From Acinetobacter nosocomialis NIPH 2119 (lineage in GTDB: Bacteria; Pseudomonadota; Gammaproteobacteria; Pseudomonadales; Moraxellaceae): a stretch of 64,000 nt of DNA. Shown piece by piece: positions 1 to 8,527 of this stretch (the first letter of the stretch is position 1; every line of letters begins with the position of its first letter). Under the pieces are notes generated by a model. It was given only the letters and a program-made list of their open reading frames with translations, did not search any database and was not told the DNA's origin. Both the position numbers and the translations under genes were made by a program. The stretch covers positions 1,144,269-1,208,268 of the forward strand of contig NZ_KB849239.1 in the NCBI RefSeq assembly GCF_000368085.1. The letters are read 5' to 3'.

Positions 1-334
1 TGAGCAGCCTAACTCACCTGCCGTTCAGTTGTACTACGGCGTAAATAGTGAAACCGACTTGTGTGAACAACAGCGTTTACATGCCTATGCTGAACAGCTA
101 CCAAACTTTAGTTATCACCCGATTGTGACTAAGGCAACAGAAACTTGGCAAGGTAAAGCAGGCTATATCCATGAGCACCTAAATAAAGATCAACTGGCCG
201 AGCAGGCTTTTGATATGTATTTATGTGGCCCACCACCAATGATTGAAGCCGTAAAAAATTGGTTAGATGAGCAATCTTTGCAAAACTACCGTATTTACAG
301 CGAGAAATTTTTACAGAGCAATACATCACGTTAA
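1..334 (+). CDS. antC: Anthranilate/benzoate dioxygenase reductase, C-terminal part (partial)
   Basis: The reading frame is open from the left edge and ends at a TAA at 332-334, so only the last ~110 residues are present. They contain the NAD-binding end of a ferredoxin-NAD reductase: the CGPPPMIEAV motif is typical of the BenC/AntC class, which passes electrons from NADH through FAD and a 2Fe-2S centre to a ring-hydroxylating dioxygenase. The choice of anthranilate over benzoate as substrate rests on context, since an indole-to-anthranilate operon lies 2 kb away; the oxygenase subunits that would prove it are outside the window. A hairpin with a T-run follows the stop. Confidence 0.75.
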   Translation, partial: EQPNSPAVQLYYGVNSETDLCEQQRLHAYAEQLPNFSYHPIVTKATETWQGKAGYIHEHLNKDQLAEQAFDMYLCGPPPMIEAVKNWLDEQSLQNYRIYSEKFLQSNTSR

Positions 335-784
335 AGTATAAATAGCTTAAAAATCACTAAACCTGAAATGATTCAATATACTCTTATAATGGGTATATTG
401 AATTTTTGCAATTAAATTAAAAGTTTTTATATATCAATAATATAAATCAATAGATTCCGACAAAATAAATTGACCAGTTCGCTCGGATTTGCTATAAATT
501 TTGATAGATCTTAAGGAATAAGATCATGATGAGATTAAGTTAAAGTACCTTTTATATCCCCCTATTCTATTTCTCGAATGTATTAAATTGATGGATAAAA
601 TCCGACTTAAAAATTTGAGAAAATCATATTAATTAGCGGTTAAATTGGTCTGTATTTTGCTTATATCTCATTGTATTTTACGCGTAACTTAATTTTTTTA
701 AGTGCCGTATTTACTTGATGTACAGCGAAGTTTTAAAGCTTTTGTAACACAGGTAAATACAGGAGTGAGCCAAAAGGGATATAT
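335..784. other. 450-bp spacer with direct repeats, likely AraC-regulator promoter region
   Basis: No gene is seen. After the terminator the spacer carries two similar 18-bp elements in direct orientation (456-473 and 601-618), both TCCGAC followed eight bases later by TTGA, plus an inverted TCGGA at 484-488. A 7-bp inverted repeat with a 5-base loop lies at 507-525. These are candidate operators for the AraC-type gene that starts at 785. Confidence 0.4.
371..407 (+). terminator. Likely rho-independent terminator after antC
   Basis: A perfect 10-bp inverted repeat (371-380 with 394-403) encloses a 13-nt loop and runs into TTTTT at 403-407. The stem is AT-rich, so it may be leaky. It lies 37 bases after the reductase stop codon. 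Confidence 0.55.
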
Positions 785-1837
785 ATGAACCAAGCCAACT
801 CCCACGGACTCAATGGACGTCATTTTCAAAATGAGTCTATCTTTACTGATCATAATTTGGTGTTCGATCACCACGATTTAAGCGAAACCTGCCGAAATGT
901 AGGCCAAATTTTTAAACCGCATGATCTTAAAATCTCTCATCAGAAGCGAGATTTCAGTGCAACTATGCACCATGTTAAAACAGGTGCGCTATCTATTAGT
1001 CGCTTAGAATATGGCGCAGATGTCATTATTGAACCAGATCATCTGGATAACTTTTACTTAATTCAAATTCCAACTCAAGGCTATGCAGAAATCGAGTTTG
1101 GTTCGCAAAAGTTTATTTCTTATTCTCAAGTTGCTTCTCTTATTTCACCTAAGCAATATTTACGTATGCGCTGGCACGCGAACTCACCGCAGCTCATTCT
1201 AAAAGTTTCAAAGGATGATTTTACATATCATTGCCGTCAACATATTGCTGATCCAGAAAATAACTTACTCGTTTTTGACCCAAAATTAGATTTTTCTACC
1301 CAAGGTGGAGCCTATTTTTTGCAGCTTGTTAGAACCTTAATGGATGCTTTAGCTTGTGAGCAGCACCCTCTCCATCATCCTTTAGCCTTTAAACAGTTTG
1401 AGTCAAATTTATTTAATGCACTCATTTATGGTCAGCCCAACAATGCATTACATAAGCTTGATCATTATAAAGAAAAAACCGTTTCTCCTTATTTTGTGAA
1501 GCGTACAGAAGCCTACATAAAAGAACATTTACATGAGCCGCTTAACGTCGAAATTCTGGCCGAGCATGCAGGCGTGAGCGTAAGAACCCTATTTACTGGT
1601 TTTAAAAATTATTTGGGGACCACCCCAATGTCTTATTTAAAAGAATTACGCTTTGAACAAGCTCATTTAGAGCTGATGCATAATGAACATCTATCGGTCA
1701 CTGACGTTGCATTTAAATGGGGATTTACTCACTTAGGTCGTTTTTCTCAAGAATATAAACGCCGTTATGGTGAGTTACCTTCGTCTACTCGCCGATCTGG
1801 TCACAGTGAAGGCTTAATTACTTCAACTTTTTCTTAA
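785..1837 (+). CDS. AraC-family transcriptional regulator of anthranilate/indole catabolism
   Basis: A 350-residue AraC/XylS-type activator. The N-terminal ~200 residues form the AraC_binding_2-type effector domain (as in XylS, BenR and AndR), and residues ~235-340 hold the two helix-turn-helix motifs, including the conserved second-HTH and tail pattern FTHLGRFSQEYKRRYG. An AAGGGA stretch precedes the ATG by 5 bases. It lies between antC on the same strand and the convergent indole operon, so it may be either the anthranilate regulator (AndR/AntR type) or the indole regulator (IifR type). The other AraC gene at 8528-9514 belongs to the same subfamily; sequence alone does not tell which does which. 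Confidence 0.85.
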   Translation: MNQANSHGLNGRHFQNESIFTDHNLVFDHHDLSETCRNVGQIFKPHDLKISHQKRDFSATMHHVKTGALSISRLEYGADVIIEPDHLDNFYLIQIPTQGYAEIEFGSQKFISYSQVASLISPKQYLRMRWHANSPQLILKVSKDDFTYHCRQHIADPENNLLVFDPKLDFSTQGGAYFLQLVRTLMDALACEQHPLHHPLAFKQFESNLFNALIYGQPNNALHKLDHYKEKTVSPYFVKRTEAYIKEHLHEPLNVEILAEHAGVSVRTLFTGFKNYLGTTPMSYLKELRFEQAHLELMHNEHLSVTDVAFKWGFTHLGRFSQEYKRRYGELPSSTRRSGHSEGLITSTFS

Positions 1838-1849
1838 ACTAAAATAGAT

Positions 1850-1889
1850 AAAAGCCTTTTATATTTGTTGATATAAAAGGCTTTTTTTT
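1850..1889. terminator. Bidirectional terminator between araC gene and iifE
   Basis: A perfect 15-bp inverted repeat (1850-1864 with 1871-1885) around a 6-base loop is followed by eight T on the plus strand. On the minus strand it is followed by a looser T-rich stretch. It lies between the two convergent stop codons. Confidence 0.85.
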
Positions 1890-1894
1890 ATGAT

Positions 1895-2842
1895 TTAAAA
1901 ATGATGGACATAACGAACTTGTAGTCGCGTACCTTCTGGTCGGTTTTCAGCATCTTGCTCAAAATATGCATTTGCAACCAAGTGATCATTTTTAGAAAAA
2001 CTATACATCGCACCGGGACCAATTGCCCAAACTTGTTCACGTCGACCTTTGACTTTTTCACCATCGACTTCGGTATCTGTAACTTGTTTTAGCCAATAGC
2101 CATTGAGCCCTAAACGGAACTGTTCGGTAATAGCATAGTCCGTTGCAAAGTTTGCGTGAATTGCTTGCCCTGCCTGTATATCATTTGCTCCAGCAAACGC
2201 ATAGCTTGGGTCATCATTCTTAAAGTTATAGAGATAATGGATACGTGTTGAAGCTGTCCATTTTGGATTAAACCAATATGTGGCAGCCCAATACGGGTCA
2301 AATGAAACGGCGTTATTACCTGGGTTAATATCTTTTTGCTGGTCGTATTCGCCAGTAGGTAAATTCACCTGAAACTCAAAACGATGTACAAACTTCGGTC
2401 CTTGTGCGCCCATGACTGGATCGAACTGAATAAAAGGCCCAATCATAATGTCCCCAAAGCCACTTTGGGCTTTAATTGCCGCATTATTCAAGCCATCATC
2501 CATGTCCATTTTACTGACAAAAGGAATTAAAAAATTCATACCTAGACTGGCTTTATCTTTTACTCGGATATTCGATAAATAACTAATCTGTTCAACCAGT
2601 ACTTGATAATTTAGATCTGTTTTAGGTAAACCGAGTTTTTGTCCATTAACATCGACCAGTTTATTACTATCGTAATTTTGAAAATAGGTTTGAGCATACC
2701 AACCGGGCCCTGCGGGTAATCCACCATCGAGAAAGCTGGTCATACCTAAGTTTACGGTCGGTAAATCATAGGCATGTGCAACCAAAGGCACACCCAACAA
2801 TGTCCCTGCTAAAAAGCCATGTTTAATTAAAGTGCTTTTCAT
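1895..2842 (-). CDS. iifE: Outer-membrane protein of the indole operon (MetA-pathway phenol degradation-like)
   Basis: A 315-residue exported protein. The start at 2842 is preferred over an ATG 27 bases upstream because AGGAA precedes it and it leaves a clean signal peptide ending in VAHA. The mature part is beta-strand rich and ends in a YVHHF-type aromatic C-terminus, as in outer-membrane barrels of the phenol meta-degradation (SphA-like) family often found with aromatic catabolic genes. By position it matches iifE, the last gene of the indole operon described in Acinetobacter sp. O153, whose role is not settled; uptake of a hydrophobic aromatic is an inference. A terminator-like hairpin separates it from iifD, so its expression may differ from the rest of the operon. 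Confidence 0.75.
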   Translation of the reverse strand: MKSTLIKHGFLAGTLLGVPLVAHAYDLPTVNLGMTSFLDGGLPAGPGWYAQTYFQNYDSNKLVDVNGQKLGLPKTDLNYQVLVEQISYLSNIRVKDKASLGMNFLIPFVSKMDMDDGLNNAAIKAQSGFGDIMIGPFIQFDPVMGAQGPKFVHRFEFQVNLPTGEYDQQKDINPGNNAVSFDPYWAATYWFNPKWTASTRIHYLYNFKNDDPSYAFAGANDIQAGQAIHANFATDYAITEQFRLGLNGYWLKQVTDTEVDGEKVKGRREQVWAIGPGAMYSFSKNDHLVANAYFEQDAENRPEGTRLQVRYVHHF

Positions 2843-2855
2843 CTTCTTATTTCCT

Positions 2856-2888
2856 ATAAAAAAAATCACGACCGGATTGATCGTGATT
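2856..2888 (-). terminator. Intra-operon terminator between iifD and iifE
   Basis: On the minus strand an 8-bp perfect stem (2888-2881 with 2871-2864) closes a 9-base loop and is followed at once by a run of about eight U. This is a canonical intrinsic terminator placed 8 bases after the iifD stop, ahead of the iifE ribosome-binding site. Confidence 0.75.
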
Positions 2889-2896
2889 GTGGTGAA

Positions 2897-3427
2897 TTAA
2901 TGTGCTAATTCTGGATGCTCAGCGGCAATCCGATACTTTCCTGCGTGGAATACCAATGGTTCACCTTGGCGTTGTTGGTACTGTTCAATTTGACCAATAA
3001 AAATCAGGTGATCTCCGCCTTCATACTGATTTACATTACGACAAACCAAGGTTGCGAGTGCATCCGTCAAAATTGGAACGCCTGCATTGCATTGTTGATG
3101 GGCAATGCCTGCAAATTTGTCTTCAGCACCTCGAGCAAAATGCCCCGAAAGCTGATGATGCTCTTGTGCCAACATGTGAATGGCAAAATATTCAGCTTCT
3201 ACAAAATCAGGCAAACTTGGCGCCGTTTTTGAAAGGCTCCACAAAATTAATGGCGGATCTAACGACAGAGATGAAAATGAATTGGCTGTCATACCTATTT
3301 TCCGGCCATCTTTACCACGAGTGGTAATCACGGTAACGCCAGTTGCAAACTGACCAAGCAAATTACGAATTTCTCTTGGATTTTCGGCATTAATCGCTTG
3401 TAAAGCTAAAGTGTCAATTGTGTCCAT
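2897..3427 (-). CDS. iifD: Flavin reductase component of indole monooxygenase
   Basis: A 176-residue member of the flavin reductase-like (HpaC/StyB) family, recognisable from the N-terminal stretch FATGVTVITTRG and the following TANSFSSLSLDPPL flavin-binding segment. Such enzymes use NADH to make free FADH2 that diffuses to a partner monooxygenase. The partner is the neighbouring iifC product, 28 bases upstream in the same operon. An AGGGAGA precedes the ATG by about 7 bases. The assignment follows family and gene order; in Acinetobacter sp. O153 the equivalent protein supports indole oxidation by IifC. Confidence 0.88.
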   Translation of the reverse strand: MDTIDTLALQAINAENPREIRNLLGQFATGVTVITTRGKDGRKIGMTANSFSSLSLDPPLILWSLSKTAPSLPDFVEAEYFAIHMLAQEHHQLSGHFARGAEDKFAGIAHQQCNAGVPILTDALATLVCRNVNQYEGGDHLIFIGQIEQYQQRQGEPLVFHAGKYRIAAEHPELAH

Positions 3428-3455
3428 TTTTAAATCTCCCTTTGATATTTTGACC

Positions 3456-4694
3456 TTAGGCCACTTTTGCTGTGTTTTTTGAAGCTAAGAATGCTTGAGC
3501 CTGATTTGCATCAAACCACCACGGAGCAAAGGCGCGCGGGTCATCAAAGTTATTGGCCATAATTGAAGCAATGCTCTGGTTTTGGCTTGCAGCTGCTAAT
3601 AGCTCAACAACATGCGGTTGTGGCGGTACGAGCAAGCTATTGGTCCAAGCCACGACTTTTTCTGCATAAGCCCAATAGCGTTCAAAAGTTTGAACCATCC
3701 ATTGTTCGCTAAAGCTTTGATTATCATTGGCTAAAATGGCATCAAAATAGATCTTGCTACACTTAGCCGCATTGTTTGAGCCTTGACCAGTAATTGGATC
3801 ATTGACCACTAAGGCATCTGCCATACCAAAAATTTTCTTGCCAGACGGTAAGGTTAAAACGGGTTTGCGTACGGTCGGTGGAAAACGCCCTGCCAAATAA
3901 CCGCCAGCATCGGTTATCTCAACATTTGCGCAGCGTTCATATTCCCAAGGCACAAATTTCTTGAGTAAGTCCAGACTACATTGCAGGTGCTGTTCTGGTG
4001 TTTTGACATCTTGCCAGCAGTCCATTGGCCCATTTGGAATTCCTTCAAATACCATAATGTCGCAAGGGCCATTCACGGTAAGTGCCGGAAAAGAAAAGTA
4101 CTCACCGACTTCTGGAATAATGTTAAAAGTCACACGTGAATAAGGTGAAATTGGCTTCATGTTTTTGACGTAGGTCAATGCCAAAGCGCGCTGCGGTTTA
4201 TCGAAAACACTTCGTGCATCATCACGCTCAAACTGTTTAACAACTTCACCTTTACCAGCCGCGAGTAATACAAGCTCGTAGTCGTTTGCGAGTTGTTCTA
4301 ACTCTTCTATTCCAACATCTTGTATCACCAATCGACCGCCACGGCGTTCAAATTCTTCCATCCAATATGGCATTTTGACGCGTTGATCGACCGATTGAGC
4401 GTAGCGCTCAAGACGAGCACTCCATTCAAATGCTTTGCCACCATTTTCAGGATTGACTAAAGCCAGCCCAATACCTTCTACTGCTGGACATTGTTCTTCC
4501 CAAAAATTTAAACCTAAGTCACGTTCAGTTTGTAAAGCGGTATGAAACATACACTGGCTTGACATAACTTTACCTTGACGGATTTCGTCGGCAGTTCGGT
4601 TGGTAATCATGGTTACCTCGTAACCTGTATCTAATAACCCCAAACCAAGCTGTAAACCAGACTGTCCTGCTCCAACAATTGCAATACGGCGCAT
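3456..4694 (-). CDS. iifC: Indole monooxygenase, styrene monooxygenase-like FAD enzyme
   Basis: A 412-residue group E flavoprotein monooxygenase (StyA-like). The FAD-binding GAGQSG fingerprint lies at residues ~8-13 from the chosen start; a GGAG seven bases before the ATG at 4694 favours it over the ATG 12 bases upstream. With reduced FAD from iifD it is expected to oxidise indole at the 2,3-bond; work on the O153 iif cluster reports indole-2,3-dihydrodiol formation, and related enzymes make indigo from indole. It sits 43 bases after iifB in a five-gene operon. A styrene substrate is the main alternative, but no styrene isomerase or aldehyde dehydrogenase is present. Confidence 0.88.
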   Translation of the reverse strand: MRRIAIVGAGQSGLQLGLGLLDTGYEVTMITNRTADEIRQGKVMSSQCMFHTALQTERDLGLNFWEEQCPAVEGIGLALVNPENGGKAFEWSARLERYAQSVDQRVKMPYWMEEFERRGGRLVIQDVGIEELEQLANDYELVLLAAGKGEVVKQFERDDARSVFDKPQRALALTYVKNMKPISPYSRVTFNIIPEVGEYFSFPALTVNGPCDIMVFEGIPNGPMDCWQDVKTPEQHLQCSLDLLKKFVPWEYERCANVEITDAGGYLAGRFPPTVRKPVLTLPSGKKIFGMADALVVNDPITGQGSNNAAKCSKIYFDAILANDNQSFSEQWMVQTFERYWAYAEKVVAWTNSLLVPPQPHVVELLAAASQNQSIASIMANNFDDPRAFAPWWFDANQAQAFLASKNTAKVA

Positions 4695-4737
4695 AATCTT
4701 CTCCATAATTTTCTAAATGTGCTTTTAAAACGCTGTG

Positions 4738-5523
4738 CTATTCGGCTAAACGTGGAATAGCGGGCTGTGATCCTTCAGGGCCCATTACTGAATAGCCACC
4801 GTCGACTGCGTAATCTGCTCCGGTGACAAAACTCGCAGCGGGTGACAATAAAAACAAAACAACATTGGCGACTTCTTCGGGATGACCCAATCGGCCTAGC
4901 AAGTGATAATCGGCTGCCACGCTATCGGCTTTTTCACGGTTATTGCCGCTGACTTCTGCAATGACTCGTGACCATGTCCAACCCGGTGAAACAGAATTGA
5001 CGCGAATACCATCGGCAGCAAAATCCATTGCCATACTTTGTGTGAGTTGACGTATCGCGGCTTTAGAAACTGGATATAACCAGCGTCCTGTTTGTGCCAC
5101 TTTGGCCGAGATAGAAGTAAAATTGACAATTGAACCTTGCTGCTTTTTTAAGTCATTGTATAAAGCACGGCTCAGCTCAACGGTAGAGACCAAATTAAGA
5201 TCGAGTGCTTGTAACCAGTCCTGACGTGAAGATTTAAAACCGTCATCTAAATATGTACATGCCAGATTGACCAAGTAACTCACTTCACCTAAATGTTGAC
5301 GAATATCTGCCACAGCTTGTTGAATAGCGGCATCACTGGTTAAATCGGTTTGAATAAACATCACGTCATGGTTAAAGCTTTCGGCAATTGCCTTGCCTTT
5401 GGTATCAATATCTAAGATAGCGACATGAGCACCTGCACTGACTAAGGCTTGTACAACAGCTTTACCAATCAGTGTTGCACCGCCGCTCACCACAGCGACT
5501 TTTCCTTTTAAATTTATATTCAT
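4738..5523 (-). CDS. iifB: Short-chain dehydrogenase, indole dihydrodiol dehydrogenase type
   Basis: A 261-residue classical SDR with a variant cofactor loop (SGGATLIGKA, with T-L replacing the usual glycine spacing) near residue 13 and the catalytic Ser...YPVSK set near residues 140-160. AAGGAG precedes the ATG. It follows iifA after 12 bases and precedes iifC. In the known iif pathway the IifB enzyme oxidises indole-2,3-dihydrodiol to 3-hydroxyindolin-2-one with NAD. The function is inferred from operon order plus fold. It differs clearly from the other three SDR genes in this window. Confidence 0.85.
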   Translation of the reverse strand: MNINLKGKVAVVSGGATLIGKAVVQALVSAGAHVAILDIDTKGKAIAESFNHDVMFIQTDLTSDAAIQQAVADIRQHLGEVSYLVNLACTYLDDGFKSSRQDWLQALDLNLVSTVELSRALYNDLKKQQGSIVNFTSISAKVAQTGRWLYPVSKAAIRQLTQSMAMDFAADGIRVNSVSPGWTWSRVIAEVSGNNREKADSVAADYHLLGRLGHPEEVANVVLFLLSPAASFVTGADYAVDGGYSVMGPEGSQPAIPRLAE

Positions 5524-5535
5524 TGCAAATACTCC

Positions 5536-6786
5536 TTAACTAACTGGCTTGCCTTCACTACTTGACCAAGATGGCATCAAAGTATTGGAAGGAAGATCTT
5601 CATCAAGAAGTTTTCGCGCGGTCTCAACACCTGCAACGGGTAAGCCTGTTGGGTCTAATAAACCAATTTGAACGAGTACCGACGCTTGGTCCCAGTAAAT
5701 ATGCTCATGGCACAGCTTTGAACCTCTGAACTGAATTACACCTAACATTGGAATTTCGACATATTTACCAGTCGGTTTTACACCCGGTAATAACCAGTCA
5801 ATTTCTGCGTCGTGGGTAAAGCTCATAATAAACTCGTCTACCACTTGCGTTGAGCCAACCGTACGAGAGATCGAAGTGATCTTCATATCTTTTGGGTTTT
5901 GATGAACAAAGTGATATTGATAAAAACGAGCAAGCTGGCTTTGGCCTACACCACCAGTCAAAGTTGGAATATGGTTGACATAAGGCTCCGCGACCATTGT
6001 TGCCATGGTTGCTGGTACGTCACGCGTATCGAACTCATGACGAATATGCTCTTCCCATAGTGCGACCAGGTCATATTTCGGCCCAATCGTTTCATGTAGA
6101 GCTGTTACTGTACGCTCGTGAGCAAAGCGTGCTGAAGGTTTGTGGTAATGGTTGCTTTTTGGTCGTGCAAAGGCATGATCAACACCTTCATAAACATAGG
6201 CTTTTACATTTAAATATTGGTTGGCTGCATCGACAATCGCTTGTCTCGCATCTGGCGGTGTAAATTGGTCCAGTTCAGCAATATGTAAAACCAAGCGCCC
6301 TTTTACGTTAGCTAAGTCATCTAACGCTTTTTCAATGCCTACACCGTAATAACCTATGGCACATGCCACTTCCGAAAGTCTGCAGCCTGCCAAATAAGCT
6401 AGCTTTCCACCTAAACAATAGCCAACCACGCCGAGACCTGTAGAGGTATCACATTCTGGTCGTGTCTTTAAAAAAGCTAAGCTGTCTTGAATATCTTCAA
6501 CACCGAGGTTTTCGTCATATTGCTGATAAAGTTCAAAAGCTTTTTGAAAATCTTCTGGTGTGTAACCCAGTTCAATATTAGGTGCTACACGCCAAAATAA
6601 ATCAGGAACCAAAACGGTATAGCCTTCTTCTGCAAGAAAATCTGCCTTTTCCCGCATTGCTGCATTCACCCCAAAGATTTCCTGACAAAGCACCACACCG
6701 GGTCCTTTTCCTGTTTCTGGTGTCGCTAGATATGCACCGAACTGCTTTCCAGATGCAGTTTGAATTTGAATGGTTTGACCAGCCAT
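5536..6786 (-). CDS. iifA: Cofactor-free oxygenase of indole degradation, dienelactone hydrolase + SnoaL-like fusion
   Basis: A 416-residue two-domain protein. Residues ~1-235 are a dienelactone hydrolase-type alpha/beta hydrolase with the cysteine nucleophile in GYCLGG and a late HAFARP histidine; residues ~245-400 resemble a SnoaL/NTF2-like fold. The start at 6786 is chosen because AGGAG lies 8 bases upstream, while the in-frame ATG at 6804 has no ribosome site. IifA of Acinetobacter sp. O153 converts 3-hydroxyindolin-2-one to anthranilate with O2 and no cofactor. It is the first gene of the operon and faces the transporter at 7117 across a 330-bp control region. The anthranilate product feeds the adjacent ant genes. 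Confidence 0.85.
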   Translation of the reverse strand: MAGQTIQIQTASGKQFGAYLATPETGKGPGVVLCQEIFGVNAAMREKADFLAEEGYTVLVPDLFWRVAPNIELGYTPEDFQKAFELYQQYDENLGVEDIQDSLAFLKTRPECDTSTGLGVVGYCLGGKLAYLAGCRLSEVACAIGYYGVGIEKALDDLANVKGRLVLHIAELDQFTPPDARQAIVDAANQYLNVKAYVYEGVDHAFARPKSNHYHKPSARFAHERTVTALHETIGPKYDLVALWEEHIRHEFDTRDVPATMATMVAEPYVNHIPTLTGGVGQSQLARFYQYHFVHQNPKDMKITSISRTVGSTQVVDEFIMSFTHDAEIDWLLPGVKPTGKYVEIPMLGVIQFRGSKLCHEHIYWDQASVLVQIGLLDPTGLPVAGVETARKLLDEDLPSNTLMPSWSSSEGKPVS

Positions 6787-7116
6787 AGTGTCAACTCCTG
6801 ACATTGTTATGGCTTTATCTTCTATCTGAAAATTTTTTTAGACTGTCCAAAAGCTGCAAGCACTATCCAATCTCTGCGCAATTATCAAAATCAATCAAAC
6901 TGGATGGAAAAATTAAAAATAAGAAACACCTATATTTCAAACGATTAAATTAAAAAATGAAATGAATGTTTTTTATCTCATTTGGAAAAAATGGATGAAT
7001 ATTCGGACTTATTGGATAGTGAATATTGGTTAAAAATAGTTCAATTAAAGACACAGGTTTTGTAACTAATACATTGAATTACTCAGGGAATTAAATAATT
7101 TTAAGAAGGAATACAT
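6787..7116. promoter_or_regulatory. Divergent control region iifA / MFS transporter with paired inverted sites
   Basis: The 330-bp spacer holds a perfect 11-bp sequence in opposite orientations: CACTATCCAAT at 6861-6871 and ATTGGATAGTG at 7011-7021. Read on the minus strand, the left copy is part of GGATA - 15 bases - GGACA with a TGCA six bases before GGACA, which resembles the paired half-sites of XylS/BenR-type activators. Each copy points at one of the two divergent genes. A TCGGAC at 7004-7009 recalls the motif in the 335-784 spacer. Confidence 0.5.
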
Positions 7117-8460
7117 ATGAAAACGATAGATGCAAACACGATTATCAATCGCGAAAAACTGTCTCCACTACAGTGGATAGTTTTTATCCTAGGCTTTTTT
7201 GTCTTTTTCTGTGATGGTCTAGATACAGGAATTATTGGTTTTGTTGCACCGGCATTATTGGATGATTGGGGAATTACCAAGCCTCAACTTGCTCCCGTTT
7301 TAAGTGCTGCTTTAGTCGGTATGTCAATTGGTGCAATCATTTCGGGCCCCTTAGCCGATAAATTTGGCCGTAAAGGTGTTATTGTTTTTACAAGCCTTTT
7401 GTTCTCAATATTTACGATTTTGTGTGGCTTTGCTAATTCAACTCAAGACTTAATGATTTATCGCTTTATTACTGGCGTAGGTTTAGGCGCAGCTATGCCA
7501 AACATTAGTACCATTGTCTCAGAATATATGCCTGTAAAACGTAAAGCATTTCTCACAGGTCTTGCTGGCTGTGGATTTATGCTGGGTATTTCTTGTGGCG
7601 GTGTGTTATCAGCTTATCTGTTAGAAAGCTATGGCTGGGCCAAAGTGATTATTATTGGCGGAAGTATTCCCCTCATTTTAGTGGTTGCTTTATTACTTAA
7701 ATTACCTGAATCAACTCAATACTTAATTACATGTCATCAACAAGATAAAGCGCAGCGTATTTTAGAAAATATTCAAGGCCATTCCTTCCAAGAACCGGTA
7801 AAACTTATTTTAGCTCAAGCAGAAAATCCTTCAGATGAAAATCCAGTTAAAGTGGTTTTAGGAAAATATCTGTGGGGTTCAAGCATGCTTTGGATCTGCT
7901 GTTTTACCAGTCTTTTGGTGTTCTATCTTTTAACAAGCTGGATGCCAACGATTTTAAAAACAGCAGGTTTTAGTACCCAACAGTTTAGTTTAATTGCTGC
8001 GATTTTCCCTTTTGGCGGTGTAATTGGCGCAACCATTATGGGATGGTACATGGATAAACTAAACCCAACTACAGTGATTAAATATTCATATTTCATCGCT
8101 TTCAGCCTATTTATTGTTGCTGGTCTAGTGAGCTCAAATATTTTCTTATTAGGCCTTACTATCTTCTTAATTGGTGCATTACTGGCTGGTGCACAGTCTT
8201 CATTACTGCCACTTGCAGCTATGTTCTACCCAGCGGTATGCCGCGCGGTTGGTGTTTCATGGATGCATGGTATTGGTCGTATTGGTGCAATTTTAGGTGC
8301 ATTCTTTGGCTCACTCATTTTCACCTTTAACTTAAGTTTAAGCGGTATTTTCTTTATTCTCGCTTTACCAACTTTCATCTCATTTATTGCACTTAGCCTG
8401 AAAGTGATTTATGAAAAATCTAAACACAAACAAGTGTTAAAACTTGAAGAAAGTCTATAA
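7117..8460 (+). CDS. MFS transporter, aromatic acid:H+ symporter (AAHS) type
   Basis: A 447-residue inner-membrane protein with about twelve hydrophobic segments. It shows the AAHS hallmarks: an FFCDGLDTG-type stretch in the first helix and motif A GPLADKFGRK between helices 2 and 3. AAGGA precedes the ATG by 6 bases. Relatives include BenK, PcaK and MhpT, which import benzoate, 4-hydroxybenzoate and similar acids. Divergence from the iif operon suggests that it carries anthranilate or a related indole-derived acid, but the substrate cannot be read from sequence. Confidence 0.85.
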   Translation: MKTIDANTIINREKLSPLQWIVFILGFFVFFCDGLDTGIIGFVAPALLDDWGITKPQLAPVLSAALVGMSIGAIISGPLADKFGRKGVIVFTSLLFSIFTILCGFANSTQDLMIYRFITGVGLGAAMPNISTIVSEYMPVKRKAFLTGLAGCGFMLGISCGGVLSAYLLESYGWAKVIIIGGSIPLILVVALLLKLPESTQYLITCHQQDKAQRILENIQGHSFQEPVKLILAQAENPSDENPVKVVLGKYLWGSSMLWICCFTSLLVFYLLTSWMPTILKTAGFSTQQFSLIAAIFPFGGVIGATIMGWYMDKLNPTTVIKYSYFIAFSLFIVAGLVSSNIFLLGLTIFLIGALLAGAQSSLLPLAAMFYPAVCRAVGVSWMHGIGRIGAILGAFFGSLIFTFNLSLSGIFFILALPTFISFIALSLKVIYEKSKHKQVLKLEESL

Positions 8461-8478
8461 ATATTAAGCAATAAATAA

Positions 8479-8512
8479 AAAACTGATTTAATTACTTAAA
8501 TCAGTTTTTTAT
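8479..8512. terminator. Bidirectional terminator between MFS gene and araC gene
   Basis: A 13-bp perfect stem (8479-8491 with 8496-8508) around TTAC is followed by T-runs on both strands. It lies between the convergent stops at 8460 and 8528. Confidence 0.85.
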
Positions 8513-8527
8513 TGCGAAAGTTAAATA

